A DNA stretch of 64,000 nucleotides from Nageia nagi (taxonomy: Eukaryota; Pinophyta): positions 132,246,001 through 132,310,000 of the forward strand of contig JBITNC010000001.1 in assembly GCA_050084985.1 (NCBI GenBank). Reading direction: 5' to 3'. Both the position numbers and the translations under genes were made by a program. The notes under the pieces are model-generated. The model had not been told where the DNA came from. It made no database searches and saw nothing but the letters and a program-made list of their open reading frames with translations. Position 1 is the first letter of the stretch. Each line of letters starts with the position of its first letter. Below are positions 35,690-47,399 of the stretch, piece by piece.

Positions 35690-36170
35690 TAAAAAAAAAA
35701 GGTAAATGAGAGAAATGTTATCTTTGCAATATCTAATGATGTCCCTCTAGCTCCCATAGGTATAAGAAGACCCCCACTATTCTATATTTCCCTTAGAATA
35801 GAAGGTTGTGTAGTAAATAATTGTATGATAGATATTGTAGCTCTTATTACTATGATTCTCAAAGCTATTACGAATGAAATGAAATTGTATATTACTAGAT
35901 GTATTGATTGTATCATACAATTAGATTCTTCCTTTGTATATGTTGTTGATAGTGTTAAAGGAGTTCCAATAACCCTAAATGCATTCCCTCATATTTGTGT
36001 AATTTAAGATATAATTATGGTTGATGTTCTACCTTTATTTGGAATATGTTTATCCAAAGAATTTACTACCAAATTGAGAGGGTGCCTAGCTTTAGATTAC
36101 ACTCATATTTTACTTCCCTTCCAAAACAAAGAAGTAAATATTCTAAATGAAGGCACTAAAACTATTCATC
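35690..36170 (+). pseudogene. RE5 aspartic protease (inactive remnant)
   Basis: The frame has SNDVPLAPIGIRRPPLFYIS, then CMIDIVALITMI where the catalytic D-T/S-G triad stands (here D-I-V), NEMKLYITRCIDCIIQLDSS, and LPLFGICLSKEFTTKLRG. RE6 carries the same protein (63137-62850). It ends near LNEGTKTIHLK. Loss of the Gly suggests an inactive enzyme. Confidence 0.75.
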
Positions 36171-36364
36171 TTAAGATCATAGATAAAACTCTATGAATGG
36201 TTGTGAACCTATAGAAGTATTTGACAGGGACACACTTAGAGAAACATTTTTGACAACTAAAATTATTTTAGCAAATGAATTAAACTATCAAGTGCAAATG
36301 TTGACATGGGTAATTATTATTTATATGAAAATGCATAGCCAATTTCAATCATAGTAGAAGGTAA

Positions 36365-36937
36365 CATGAGATGTGAAGATGGAACTAGATGTAAACATGG
36401 ATGTGAAGTTGGAGTTGTATTCAAATATCTAGATGGACATATGAAGAGATTCTCATTCAAATTCACATGGATTTGTATAAAAATGTTATTGAATATGAAG
36501 TTCTTTATCTAGGGTTATCTAAATTAATCAATATGGACATTAGATGCTTAATTTTCCATGGTGATTTAGAATTGGTCATAAAGCAAGTTAGAAATCAAAT
36601 TAGTGCAAAACATCACTATTTGAAGATCTACAGGAATAGAGTTTGGAATTTATTGGAGTCATTCTTGGCTATCAATTTTATATCTATTCCTAGTAGGTAC
36701 AACCAAATAGCTAATGCACTTGCTAGTAGAGGGGTTCATTACAACCTTGTTCATTACAAAAGAGGAATCTTTGGAGTCAAAGTTCAATGTAGGCCATCAT
36801 TTCCTGATGCTATAAAATTTTGGCAAGTATTTGAATTTGATGAGCATATTATAAACTTCTTATTAGATGAAATAGTAGCTCAAACTTTTGTTATCCAAGA
36901 ATTACATAACTATTTCCAAGAGTTAGATGTTATTTAA
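36365..36937 (+). pseudogene. RE5 archaeal-type RNase H, placed before RT
   Basis: Reads DGTRCKHGCEVGVVFKYLDG and MKRFSFKFTWIC in one frame. After a small shift it continues VIEYEVLYLGLSKLINMDIR, IFHGDLELVIKQV and RYNQIANALASRG. DG, the Glu of IEYE, the Asp of HGDLE and the NALA end correspond to the archaeal-type RNase H of Tat elements, with the final Asp changed to Asn. It continues with GVKVQCRPSFPDAIKFWQV up to the stop at 36935. In RE2 and RE4 this domain lies after RT and RNase H; here it precedes RT. RE6 lacks it. Confidence 0.82.
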
Positions 36938-37099
36938 CTCACAAATAATGTCATACCAAAAATTTAACTCTCTTTTGAAAGACTATTTGATTTAGAAGAT
37001 GTTTAGAAAGCCAAATATTTGGCTATTCAAAAGTAGAGTCATGTTGAGGTGGAAATAGAACCTAAAAAATATATAAAGGTTGTATCAAAATGTTTAGAT

Positions 37100-38025
37100 G
37101 AAGAAGAGTAATTCATGTCTCAAATTTATCATGAGTTATCAAAAATAATTACTTGGACTTATGATGACCTGAAGATATATGAGAAAAGTGTTATCCAACA
37201 CACCATTGAGCTTGAACTAGAGGCCAAATCATATAGGCAAAAATAACCATGAAGCAAGAATTGATAAAACTACTTGATTTAAGAATCATATATCCCATTA
37301 AGCATTCTTCTTGGGTTACAAATCTAATTCCAGTTAGAAAAAAAGTGGAGAAATTAGATTATGTGTTGATTTTAGAAACCTAAATCAATTGTCTCTCAAG
37401 GATAATTATCATCTCCCACTAATGGAATAGATCCTGCATATAGTAGCTAAAGATTGTTATTTTTCAATGATTGATGGCTACTTAGGATTCAACTATATTT
37501 GGGTAAAGGATGAAGATCAATACAAAATTTACAACAAAATGGGAGATATTTGATTTTTAAATAATGTTTTTTGGTCTTTCTAATGCTAGAGCTACCTTTC
37601 AAAGAGCCATGGATCATGCATTTGGAAATTTGATAAATAAGATTATCTTAGTTTACCTAGATGATATCATGGTATTTTTTAAGGGTAGACAAGATCATTT
37701 ACAATGCCTTAGACAAGTGTTTGAAAAATGTGTACAGTTTGAGATTTCAATCAACCATAAAAAGTCTATTTTTATGGTTAAGCAAGGAAAATTACTTGAG
37801 CAAATCATCTCAGATAAGAAATTAGCAATTTATTCTAATAGAATGAAAGCTATTGAAGCATTTACACTCCCTTATAATAAGAAATCCTTGCAAATATTCC
37901 TTGATAAAATTAATTTTGTTAGAAAATTCATCAATAATTTTTCAAAAATTGTATCCCCAATCATTGTAATGTTAAAGAAATATATTGTATTTTCTTGGTC
38001 AAATGAAGCAAAGCTATCCTTTTAG
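37100..38025 (+). pseudogene. RE5 reverse transcriptase (broken)
   Basis: The pre-RT linker has ITWTYDDLKIYEKSVIQHTI near 37150. RT motifs follow in several frames: LKDNY-LPLMEQILHI region at ~37395, SMIDGYLGFNYIWVKDEDQ, MFFGLSNARATFQRAMDHAF (37564 on) and catalytic YLDD at 37654-37665. The thumb has FMVKQGKLLEQIISDKKLAI and NKKSLQIFLDKINFVRKFIN. The catalytic box is intact, but stops and shifts at about 37243, 37340 and 37555 break the frame. Confidence 0.88.
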
Positions 38026-38570
38026 GAGATTAAAAAAGGCCATAATAGAAGCTCATGTTCTAAAAAATCCTTATATGTCAAAAGATTTCATCATGTATGC
38101 ATATGGAGTAGAGAAAAGTATTACTACAATTCTAGCATAGAAAGATGATAAGAAATAAGAACATTTGATTATTTTTCATAGTAATACATCAACATTAGAA
38201 AAGGTATTAATTTATTAAAAAGCAAGTATTTTCCATAATTAAAGGACTTAAGAAATTTAAGCATTATGTTTCCTACAACAAGATCATTGTATTTTCTATT
38301 CACCCAAATGTAAGAAATTATGTTATACAAAGAGAATTGGTACAGGTAAGGTTGATTGGATTACTAAGATAATGAAGTATGATATAGAAATTAAACCAAC
38401 CAAACTTATCAAAAGCTGGGCTCTATGTGAAAATATAGTAGAATATTCTCACATGATTACTATCATAGAAGATGAACAACAACTTCATAAAGAAAGTGAT
38501 TGGATTAAGAAGATTATTTTTTATTTTCAAACTCGTAAATGTACTTTATCTTTGGATAGATTTTAGTGAA
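38026..38570 (+). pseudogene. RE5 RNase H and connection to integrase (broken)
   Basis: EIKKAIIEAHVLKNPYMSKD, MYAYGVEKSITTIL and STSTLEKVLIY follow RT as in the gypsy-type RNase H. The catalytic Asp of the usual DAS motif is absent (YAYG). The later open stretch (38372-38566) gives MKYDIEIKPTKLIKSWAL, the link toward integrase. Several stops. Confidence 0.7.
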
Positions 38571-38574
38571 GGAG

Positions 38575-39640
38575 ATTCAAGCTTCAAGCTTTAAAGTTTA
38601 TGATGATAGATGATCATCTCTATAGAAAAAACTTTGATTAGACCCTATTAAGATGTCTAACTCATGATGAAACCTAGAGAATATTACATGAATTTCACTA
38701 TGGATTTTCTAGAGGCCATTATAGTGGCCCAACTACTCTAGCAAAAATATTACAAGATAGGTACTATTAGCCTACCATATTTCAATATTCATTCAAAAAT
38801 TCTTGGGAATGTAATAAGTGCAATATATTTATGGGTAAAAGGAGGCAAGTAGCTATGCCTTTCAAACCTATAGTGATTGAAGAGCCTTTTCAACAATGGG
38901 GTATGGACTTCATTGGTGTTATAAATCCTAATTCCTCAACTAGCCATAAGTTTATATTGACTATAATAGATTATTTTACTAGATGATCAAAATCTATGCC
39001 ATGCAAAAATAAAGATCAAGAGGAAGTGATAGAAATGATCAAAATTATAATCACTCACTTTATAATCCCATAGACTATTGTCTTAGATAATGGTTTTGTA
39101 TTCATTGGAGCTAATTTATTTGACTTTGTTGCTAAATATGAGATATACTAAACCTAACCTAGATCATAAAAAAAAATAATTTAAAGGAATACTAAACAAT
39201 GGCATACACAATTAGACTATGCATTATAGGTAGATAAAATTAGTATAAAAATAGCAATCAAGACATCCCCATATGCATTAGTATATAGTAAAAAACCTAT
39301 ATTGCCAATAAATATTGAGTTACTCATACTACAAATTCTGCAAGAATTGGAATACTATGACTTTGAACCACTATAAACAAGACTTAATTAGCTCCTCAAG
39401 CTAGAATAAGACCAAAACAAAGCATATGATTTATTCTAGCATCACCAGTAGATAGTTAAAAAATGGTTTGATAAGAAGAAATCATCTTGGGTAAAGTTTG
39501 AAATAGGAAACATTATACTCAAATGGGATAAAGAAAGAGCAAATCCTATGAAGCATCAAAATTTTTACTCCTCATAGAGTGAGCCCTACATCATCACTCA
39601 AGCTATGCAAAATAATGCATTCAAGTTCCAATATATCATT
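38575..39640 (+). pseudogene. RE5 integrase, catalytic Glu region deleted
   Basis: Zinc-binding part: LHEFHYGFSRGHYSGPTT with later ECNKCNIF. Core: FQQWGMDFIGVINPNSS with the first Asp and IVLDNGFVFIGANLF with the second. Between YEIY (~39150) and TKQWHTQLDYAL (~39195) about 75 bp are missing relative to RE6. RE6 has FYPQGNGLAKLTNKNL there, so the segment that normally holds the catalytic Glu is lost. The C-terminal part runs to FCELPILVNEIYLKHYE near 39695. Confidence 0.82.
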
Positions 39641-39746
39641 GGTTTTTGTGAACTACCTATCCTAGTTAATGAAATTTATTTAAAGCATTATGAGTGATAG
39701 AGTGATTTCATAACACCCATAAAAATTGTAGTGTATATAGCCCTTT

Positions 39747-39770
39747 TAATAATAATAATAATAATAATAA
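39747..39770. repeat. (AAT)n microsatellite
   Basis: Eight AAT/TAA units just after the integrase end of RE5. Confidence 0.95.
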
Positions 39771-40269
39771 GGTTTTACCTTATGTTTGTACATCCTTTAA
39801 TACTAACACATTCTCCAATATAGTAGGTAGTTGATAATGTTGAACATTAATTCAGCATGGTATGAGGTTAAAATTGATGCATTATCAAGTTTTCAATTGA
39901 TGGGATAGCATTTAAGGTAAGATTTTCTTAGATCTCTTAAACCACCATGCCTTACTTCAATTTAAATTTGGTATGCTCCAAGTTGACCTGTTCCAACTTG
40001 TTTCCCACCAATATATATGATGGGTGGATTTTGATACCCCCAAGCATTAACTACCATTAATAGATGCCTATCACAAGCCTTAGACAAATAAAACATTCCC
40101 CTTACCTCTCTATTTGACACTTAGTCATTTTGATCACACAATATTTTGAAGTAATCAAAGCCTATAATTTATACAACAAATTGAGCAAGGGAGGAAAGAG
40201 TAGGAGCAACACTTCATACAAGATTCAAGATTTTTAATGCAAACTTAAGGTTCCAAGAAGATTACAAAC
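39771..40269. other. Spacer between RE5 integrase and the 3' reading region
   Basis: No coding signal on either strand. It includes AATTTAAATTTGG-type AT-rich text. It may hold signals for expressing the 3' reading region, but none is recognisable. Confidence 0.4.
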
Positions 40270-42130
40270 ACCATGATAGCATCCAAACCATCGATGCCAG
40301 TTGAACCTAAGCAGGTAGATGCTAACCTAATTACAATCCAAAATGAATACCTTGAGAATGCTCTTGGGATCAACTAGAACAAAATGGCAATGATAAACCA
40401 CATTGATACATGGAGGGCTAATCCCAAGTGGATCCTCTTATAGCATATGAAGATCAAGGTTGCAGGTAAAGGGAATTTATTGGCACACTCAAAGAAATTT
40501 TTCATGATCAACCATGGCTTGACATATTATGTGCCCTATGAATCATTCACTTGCCTTGAGCTATTGCATTTGGTGGCACATAGGCATAGCTAATACAACT
40601 ATGAGATAGTGATCTTCAAATACTGATAATAATGAGGAGTATCTAAGTTGAAACTAGAATTGATACTAGACTAATCCTTTAAGCACATTATTCAAGCATT
40701 TATCATCCCAGCTGAATGGACATTTCATGTAAAGAAATAGATTAATTTTAAAATAGAAAAAGATTATTTTAATAAGAATGGTGAATAATTGCTAAATTGG
40801 ATAGATGAAAGGTACCAAGGAAGAAGAACTACAAAGCTCTATCCAAGCTATAAAATCACCTTGTTTGAGAAGGTACAAGATATAAAGGTGTTACAATCAT
40901 TGGTAACCATCCTAGGAAAGAAGACCCAAATTGAAGCAGATGAAGCCATGATGAGGATGGCATACAATATTATAGATGCACATGTTTGATATGACTTCCC
41001 TACTTTTATCTTGAATGAGATAAGGAGGTGTCTATTTAAAATTGAAAAATCAAAGTTTAGTCATTATTCATATCTTTGGTGGCTATTACTCCATCAAAAT
41101 CTTGAAAAGTTGGTGGAAGTAGGACTACAAATTTAGCCTGCTATCCTAAGCACTAGAATAGCTCCAATTGATTTGAGGGTACCAGTATTGACCAAATTGC
41201 ATGGGTCATATTATGAGTTCATGGATAAATTATACACACTAATGGTGTAGATTATGATTGGGAAACTTCCAAGCAGACTATGCCAAAGCACCATGCAAGA
41301 GCTACAAGGGGAAAACAAAATGGGTGATTGGTATTTTCTAAAAGATCCCACTATAATTATAAGGTATGGAAATTTTGAGAAACCTTTTTTATTACCTAAA
41401 TATGTAACTATGTGCTATAAAGACTAAGTATGTGCTATAGAGACTAAGTATGGTAGGCAAATATGTGCTATAGAGACTAAGTATGGGTTCGAGGGTAACT
41501 TCAAACCCATAATAGATATATCAACTACTACAAAAGATTTCACTTTATTAGAAATAGGTTGTAAAGATAGAATAGCTAATTTTATTGCACAAAAATTTAA
41601 ATTAGACATGGAAGAAGCCCCATGGGTGTATGAACCCTTAAGAAAAATAACATAAATTATAAGATCAAGAAAGAAGCACCTAGCCTTTGCCCATGAACAA
41701 AGACCTCATGTTGAGTATTTTGTTAATCAAATTGAATAGGAAGCTAAGGAATCCCTTGAGTGGTAGTTTGGACCTTTAAATAAGGCCTAGTTGGCCCTCA
41801 AAGGGGTTAAAAAATATAAGAACTAGGAGATTAGGTGGAAAGATTTTTCCCTAGACCAAGAGGTGCTAGTCCAATTGATAGATGAATTAGGTTGGGGACC
41901 TAATAAAAATTATTATTTTACTAAGTTCATATTTGAATATACCATAAAGATTCATCATGTTGAGAAAATATTATTTGGTAAATTTAATTATAAAAAATAC
42001 TGGGAGGCTCAATATTCTCAAGACCCTCTCCTACATTTAGGCCAACCTCTCCCTCATAATTTCAAAGGAATACCATATAGGGAAATAAGAGGAAAAGAGA
42101 CTAGAGAACCATTTGATTCAAAATAATAGG
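40270..42130 (+). pseudogene. RE5 extra 3' protein, N-terminal half (unknown family)
   Basis: One main frame, interrupted by many stops, starts near ATGATAGCATCCAAACCATC (40277). It reads KVAGKGNLLAHSKKFFMINH, VPYESFTCLELLHLVAHRHS, LNWIDERYQGRRTTKLYPSY (40789 on), RRCLFKIEKSKFSHYSYLWW, LTKLHGSYYEFMDKLYTLMV and KFNYKKYWEAQYSQDPLLHL. No known domain is recognised. It is rich in aromatic residues and predicted helices, and seems soluble. The same protein is encoded by RE6 (59985 down to ~58300, minus strand), so it belongs to the family and is not a chance frame. It might play a capsid-, env- or movement-like accessory role, but this is a guess only. Confidence 0.62.
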
Positions 42131-44050
42131 TAAAAAATAAAAAATAGATCAACTAAAGACAACTATTACTTCTTGGGAGTCCTCTCCAAAGAAAAGAAGG
42201 AGAATTCAAACACTAGCATAAAAATAATAGACCTCTAAGAAGGATGAAAAGCTAGCAAAGAACCTTGCACTTCACAATCTTGTACACTTAAGACCTCACC
42301 TCTAGATCCAAAACCTAGTGAAAAAATGCTTAGGGCTATTATAAGGGCAATAGAAATGCTTGAGGCTAAAGAGACATAAGAACCCTAGGACACAGATGCC
42401 ACTACCCAAAAAGAAGTCCTAGAAAAGGAAGAGATATAGATTCAACATGGCAAAGGTGATGTTCTTGGAATATGTGGTTCCATAGCAATTGCACCAATAG
42501 GTGAAGTAGGAGATGATGATGGTGATGATGATAATGAGTCTAGGAAAAATAAAGACTCTGACCCAATGGAGAAGACTATTGAAGAAGAAAAAGTTATGAA
42601 GGAAGTAGAAGAAGAGATTTAAATTCTAAATTCAACACCTCCAAAGAAGCCTAAACCTACTCAGTAGATCAAAGAATCAACTTTAGATGTAAGTACACCT
42701 CAATATTCTTTGATTCCTACAATCTTGCAAGGGAAGATTACATCCATTTTTCTACACAAATTATGGAGCCCATTGATTAAGCAACTTTTGTTAATAAACC
42801 CCTATGCTCCTTTAGTAATAGTCTAGAATTTTGAGCAAAGTTATAGAGATATGAGATATTAAAATTGCACAAATGCCCTTTAAAAAAGGATAATTTGATA
42901 CTACTCTAATAGCTATCATAAATGTAAATATGTAGAGTGCTTTAGTAATAGACCAATCCAAATTCCTTATAAATACTTCAATGGCAGCTAGTAAAGGTCT
43001 CCAGGTAATGGAGACTAAGATAGATAAATTGAATAAGAAAATAGATCATTTTAGAAATTATTGCTCCCTTAAAGAAAAAATAGTTGCAGGGTTATAGAAT
43101 TAGAATAAAGAATTACTTGGAAAACTTAACAATCAAAAATTAGAGTTTGAAAAGAGCCTAGGAGAAAAGAAAGTTGAGTTAGATGGTGTAAATAAATTGA
43201 TACAAGATATCAAAGCTCAAGCTGCAGTCATAGATGACCAAAAGGAAAAACAAGTTGAAGCAAAATTACAAAAGATAATAGTAGCTAATAAAGTGCTTAC
43301 AGATGATAATACAAAGTTGTTATTGATCATAAAAGGCTTTAGAAAATCCCTAATAGAACAAATTGAATAAAATTTGGTAAGTTTGTCATAGTTACAATTA
43401 TTGAAAAATCAAACTGAATAAGCTATTTAGTAGTTTAATACTCAAGTTACTCTCCATAAGCTAACTCTTGATGTACCAAGATTGGTACTTGAAAGAATAT
43501 AGAGCTGGTTGAGAGTCCTTATAGAAAGGGATAAAGTTGCATTTACTTCTAGGCCCAAGAAAACATTTTTGAGAAGAGCCTAGGATATATGTGAACTCCA
43601 AAATTTGGTGTTCAATATAGAAATCAATAAGCACCAACTCAACATAGAGCTTGGTTTCATCAATAAATTTTTTTCATTCTTTAGTTGAATTAAAAGCTCC
43701 TAAATTATTGAAGGAGCAAGATCTATAGGGTAGTGCTACAATATGTATGGCTAATACCTTCCAATTTTTGGAACAATCATTTTTTGAGAAGTAGATTTTA
43801 GACTTATAACAAATAAATGACCTCACTTGGGAGGTAATTGCTAGATTCTTGCATGCTCAAAGGCTAGAGAATGTGTTAACAGGGTTTAGGGTAGACATTG
43901 TAAAAATATAAGCTTTCCATGTTTTATCACAAGTTAATTATCAAGATCTAAAAGAGTTAAATAAGAAGATTCAACATTTACTCCTTGTAGAGCTAATTCC
44001 ACTACTAGAGACTCCTACAAAAGCTTCATCTAAATAGATAGCTAGGAGCA
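42131..44050 (+). pseudogene. RE5 extra 3' protein, acidic linker and coiled-coil half
   Basis: Around 42480-42610 lies an acidic linker (DDDGDDDNES, EEEKVMKEVEEE), then a Pro/Lys-rich piece. From about 42950 a long heptad-rich stretch follows: METKIDKLNKKIDHF, LNNQKLEFEKSLGEKKVELD and KLIQDIKAQAAVIDDQKEKQ. This predicts a coiled coil of roughly 150 residues. RE6 has the same text (57453-57196: IDKLNKKIYQYKKDL). It ends before the 3' LTR near 44030. Most stops are TAG or TAA in place of Gln or Trp. It was probably continuous with the N-terminal half, but this cannot be shown here. Confidence 0.6.
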
Positions 44051-44106
44051 ATAAGTAGAGGGTCCTATTCTCTAGTAGATGGATATCTCACGAGCTACTA
44101 AAAGAT

Positions 44107-46137
44107 TGCATTCTTTAATAATTACACTCTAAGTATGGGGTAATACTCTAGCATTCTTTATCCTTTCATTTCTTTTAATAAATCCTTCTTAACTCTCACT
44201 TCCTTTTCCCTTTCACATGTATTTAGCCTTTTTTTCAATATTGTGTAAAGTCTAAAGAGTTCTAAGTGTTGTCAGCATCTAGCTGTTATTTATATGTGTG
44301 TTAGTCTTAGGTATTTTGCCTCAAAAGGTTTGTTGCTATCTAGCGGGTATTGTAATAACTCCCAAAAATATACCTTGGTCAATCTAACTATCTTCCTAGG
44401 AACTATATATATAAAATATTCATAATTTATGAAATTTTTATCTAAGTCACATCTAGGAACAAATGTACCATATCCAAGTGGTATTGTAATATGAAAGGAA
44501 AATAAGTGTCTAAGTAAAGTTTGAGAGTTATTATATAAAAAATTTTAGGATTAATTGTAAGTAAATTTCAAGAGTTATTGTAAATATAAGTCTAAGAGTT
44601 ATTGTAAATATAAGTCTAGGAGTTATTGTAAATATAAGTATGAGAGTTGTTGCAGATATAAGTCCAAGTCATATCTAGATCTCTAGTGGGTGATATCATA
44701 GAGCCTAACATTCTTTACGAGGTCTTGACCCAATAATGAGATTTTCTAGGGGATGTTGCAAGTTAATCAATTAGAGCCTACCAATTTTTAGTAATGACAT
44801 CACCATTTTTGTGTGAAATTAGTAAAACTTTGTATAAGTAATAACAAGCAATATTTAATTCAATAGAAGATATTTCATAAAAATATCAAATAGAACCCAT
44901 CAATTTTGAGTGATAATATCAAAACTTTTAGCCAAAATCAATGGGTCCCAAGATAATGAATGGTAGGAAGTACCACATTGGTGGGCACTATCATATTCAA
45001 CAAAAGATACTACATGAAGGAAATCAAATAGAACTTGCCAATTTCCAATGATGACATCACACCTCCTACCTAATATCCATGGGTGCTAAGAGAAACATGA
45101 TCCTCATTAAAGCCTGACAAGGAAAAATAGAACTTGCCAAACTGAAAGAAGAATAATGGGTAAGAAGTAACACTAGGACCACTTAATCATTAGTGTTTGA
45201 TCCCCAAGGTTTTTTCAATGTGTTGAATACGAGTCATTTTCATATGATAGTGACAATTTCTTCTTAACTTGAATGATATACTATTCATTTCCCCCATTAT
45301 TTCATCCCACTAGAAATACAGTGTTGATCATTAATGGTTATGGAGATGTAGATATCTACTGATAGAGCATAGTTTCAAATTGTACCAATCAACTTATAGA
45401 TAAATATATCTTTAATTAGCTATAGAGTTAAGAGAAAGTAGTCAATGACAAATCAAGAAGATTATGGCTCAATGAGTACAACGGCTCAAAAATTCCAAAT
45501 TCACAGACTATGGTGTTCTTGGTACTTGTTCACTATGTAATTTAACATAGTTGTGATATTAATTATAAATATTTTTCCTTACTATTTTTAATAAATATGA
45601 GTATTTATGTATATTAATGATAGACAACCACCTAATGGGGCATGTAAATGTATAAATAATGGATTATTATAAGTCCAAGTCTATAAGATGCTTTCATATA
45701 TGATAATGTAGAATGATAATGCCTTTCCCATTGTAACAAGTGGTTATTTGTTACACTTTATGAATGTTATGTATGAAATGATATCTTAAGTTATGGCTAT
45801 GCATTATGATTATGAGACCCCAAGGGTAAGATAGTTCACTATTCTTAATCTTGGTTATGGATTATTTCTTATGTTGCAATGCTCGAGCTATATAGTTGTT
45901 GTTTACTTTTAATTTAACGGGTTCATCTCTTTCCTATTACTCTTTACCTTTTTATCTCTTTCCTATTACTTTTAACCATCATAGCATATAGGAACTATCC
46001 TATAATCTACAGATTGAGAAGATAATCAACATGAGTGCATCCCCACCACCTTCTACTCTCTCAAGAAACCTACTATTACAAGCAATGGAGAACTTGAATA
46101 GACCAAACCCTTTGAATTTACATTATATTGATCAATA
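44107..46137 (+). repeat. 3' LTR of RE5
   Basis: 2031 bp, TGCATTCTTTA to TTGATCAATA, followed by TSD AGATC. It is clearly diverged from the 5' copy by many substitutions and short indels, so RE5 is old. The sequence just before it (AGCTACTAAAAGAT) is only weakly purine-rich. Confidence 0.9.
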
Positions 46138-46321
46138 AGATCATTAATTATTACATAATTTGAGGTGTCTTTATTTATATTTGACATCTTTTATATTATA
46201 TAATGGTCCATTACATTAACTACATTGCCTTGGGTATATTTTACCCCCTTTTACAATAAATATCATTGAAGCTCTAAAATAAATTATTTAATAAATAATA
46301 ATTCACTTTTAGGAATCTACA
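46138..46321 (-). repeat. 3' LTR of RE4, proximal piece
   Basis: The first 184 bp of the RE4 3' LTR (minus strand TGTAGATTCCTAAAAGTG), resuming after RE5 with the TSD copy AGATC at 46138-46142. It matches the start of the RE2 3' LTR, including the AAGGCAATGTA block. Confidence 0.87.
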
Positions 46322-46338
46322 TTTTGGCCTCTTTGGAG
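46322..46338 (-). promoter_or_regulatory. Polypurine tract of RE4
   Basis: The minus strand reads CCAAAGAGGCCAAAA immediately before the 3' LTR. Confidence 0.8.
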
Positions 46339-46869
46339 GCATGATTGAAGCAATGAAATTACATTTCTAAAGAAGAAGCATAAAAGAAAAATTTTGAGAA
46401 CTTTGAACTCTTTAATACATTGTCCTTTGGTGATGATGCTAATAATGAGGGTCTCTTATTTCCCCATTTTAGCTTGGATGCCCCAAGAAAGGCCTTTGAG
46501 TGGTACAACCAAGGTAAAATATAAACAAGTGTGTCTCTCCAACCACTGTAATATATCTTCTTTGGAAGGAACTTTGCTAGTAGGTAGTCTTATGGTTCCA
46601 TGTCCAATTTCTAAAATAAAGTGTGTTATTTTTTCCCCTTATACTATACAACCATGGATTTGGTTGTTTCATTATGTTTGGTACTCAGAAAAATAATGCA
46701 CTCACACCCATTCCTTGAAATAGAAGAGGTCATTTTTATTTGTAATAATTCTTCATGGATGTGTACATTGCAGATGGTGTTGGAATAGTTGTGCATGCTA
46801 TCGATGGCATGAGTTTCTTCTTTTTCATTTATAAGTACCTACAAAAAGGTGTTATATATACTTTACATA

Positions 46870-47240
46870 AAAATAATATGGATACATAGTGAGTTACATT
46901 ATCCATTAATGATGAATTAATATTAGCAATCTACTTATGATTGCATAACTAATTTATCTTTCTACTAAGTGAACTCTCACTAGCTATATCATTGGCCATC
47001 GAAGGTCATATGTTTTATGTCTATGACCTGAAGATACTATGCTTTTTATGGTTAAAAGAAAAAATCATGTGGATAAATAGCAAATTGTATCTTCCATTGG
47101 GGATGAGCCAATGTCAACATATTGCTTATGGTTGCATCATTGATTTGATTTTTAATTGAGTGAACTCTCACTATCCATATTGTTGGCCATCAATGATCTT
47201 GCATTTTATGTCCATGGTCCACAAACATTATACTATCATT
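46870..47240 (-). repeat. Two ~191-bp tail units of RE4
   Basis: AAGTGAACTCTCAC at 46967 and GAGTGAACTCTCAC at 47158 (plus strand) mark two units inverse to the RE0 array, followed by AATGATGCAACCAT-type text. Same period and same position between integrase and polypurine tract as in RE0. Confidence 0.85.
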
Positions 47241-47399
47241 ATTTTTTTTGTATTCCATACCATTAAAGGTGCATAGATAGTAACACATGTCATTAGTTAT
47301 GTGTAAATAGTACAATATAATGAAAACCTAAAAAGAAAATAGTATGATACAAGTACCTTGTGCAGGATCTTGAATGTGTTGCAAGGTATAGAGCCACTA

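Larger units (their letters stand above)
31547..46137 (+). mobile_element. RE5: 14.6-kb Tat-like element with extra 3' reading region
   Basis: LTRs of 2080 and 2031 bp and TSD AGATC define an insertion inside the 3' LTR of RE4. Plus-strand order: gag, protease, archaeal-type RNase H, RT, RNase H, integrase, then about 3.8 kb encoding a large unrecognised protein. LTRs begin TG but end AATA, not the usual CA. Every frame is broken. RE6 is a second member in the opposite orientation. Length and layout exceed a typical gypsy element of 6-10 kb. Confidence 0.9.
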
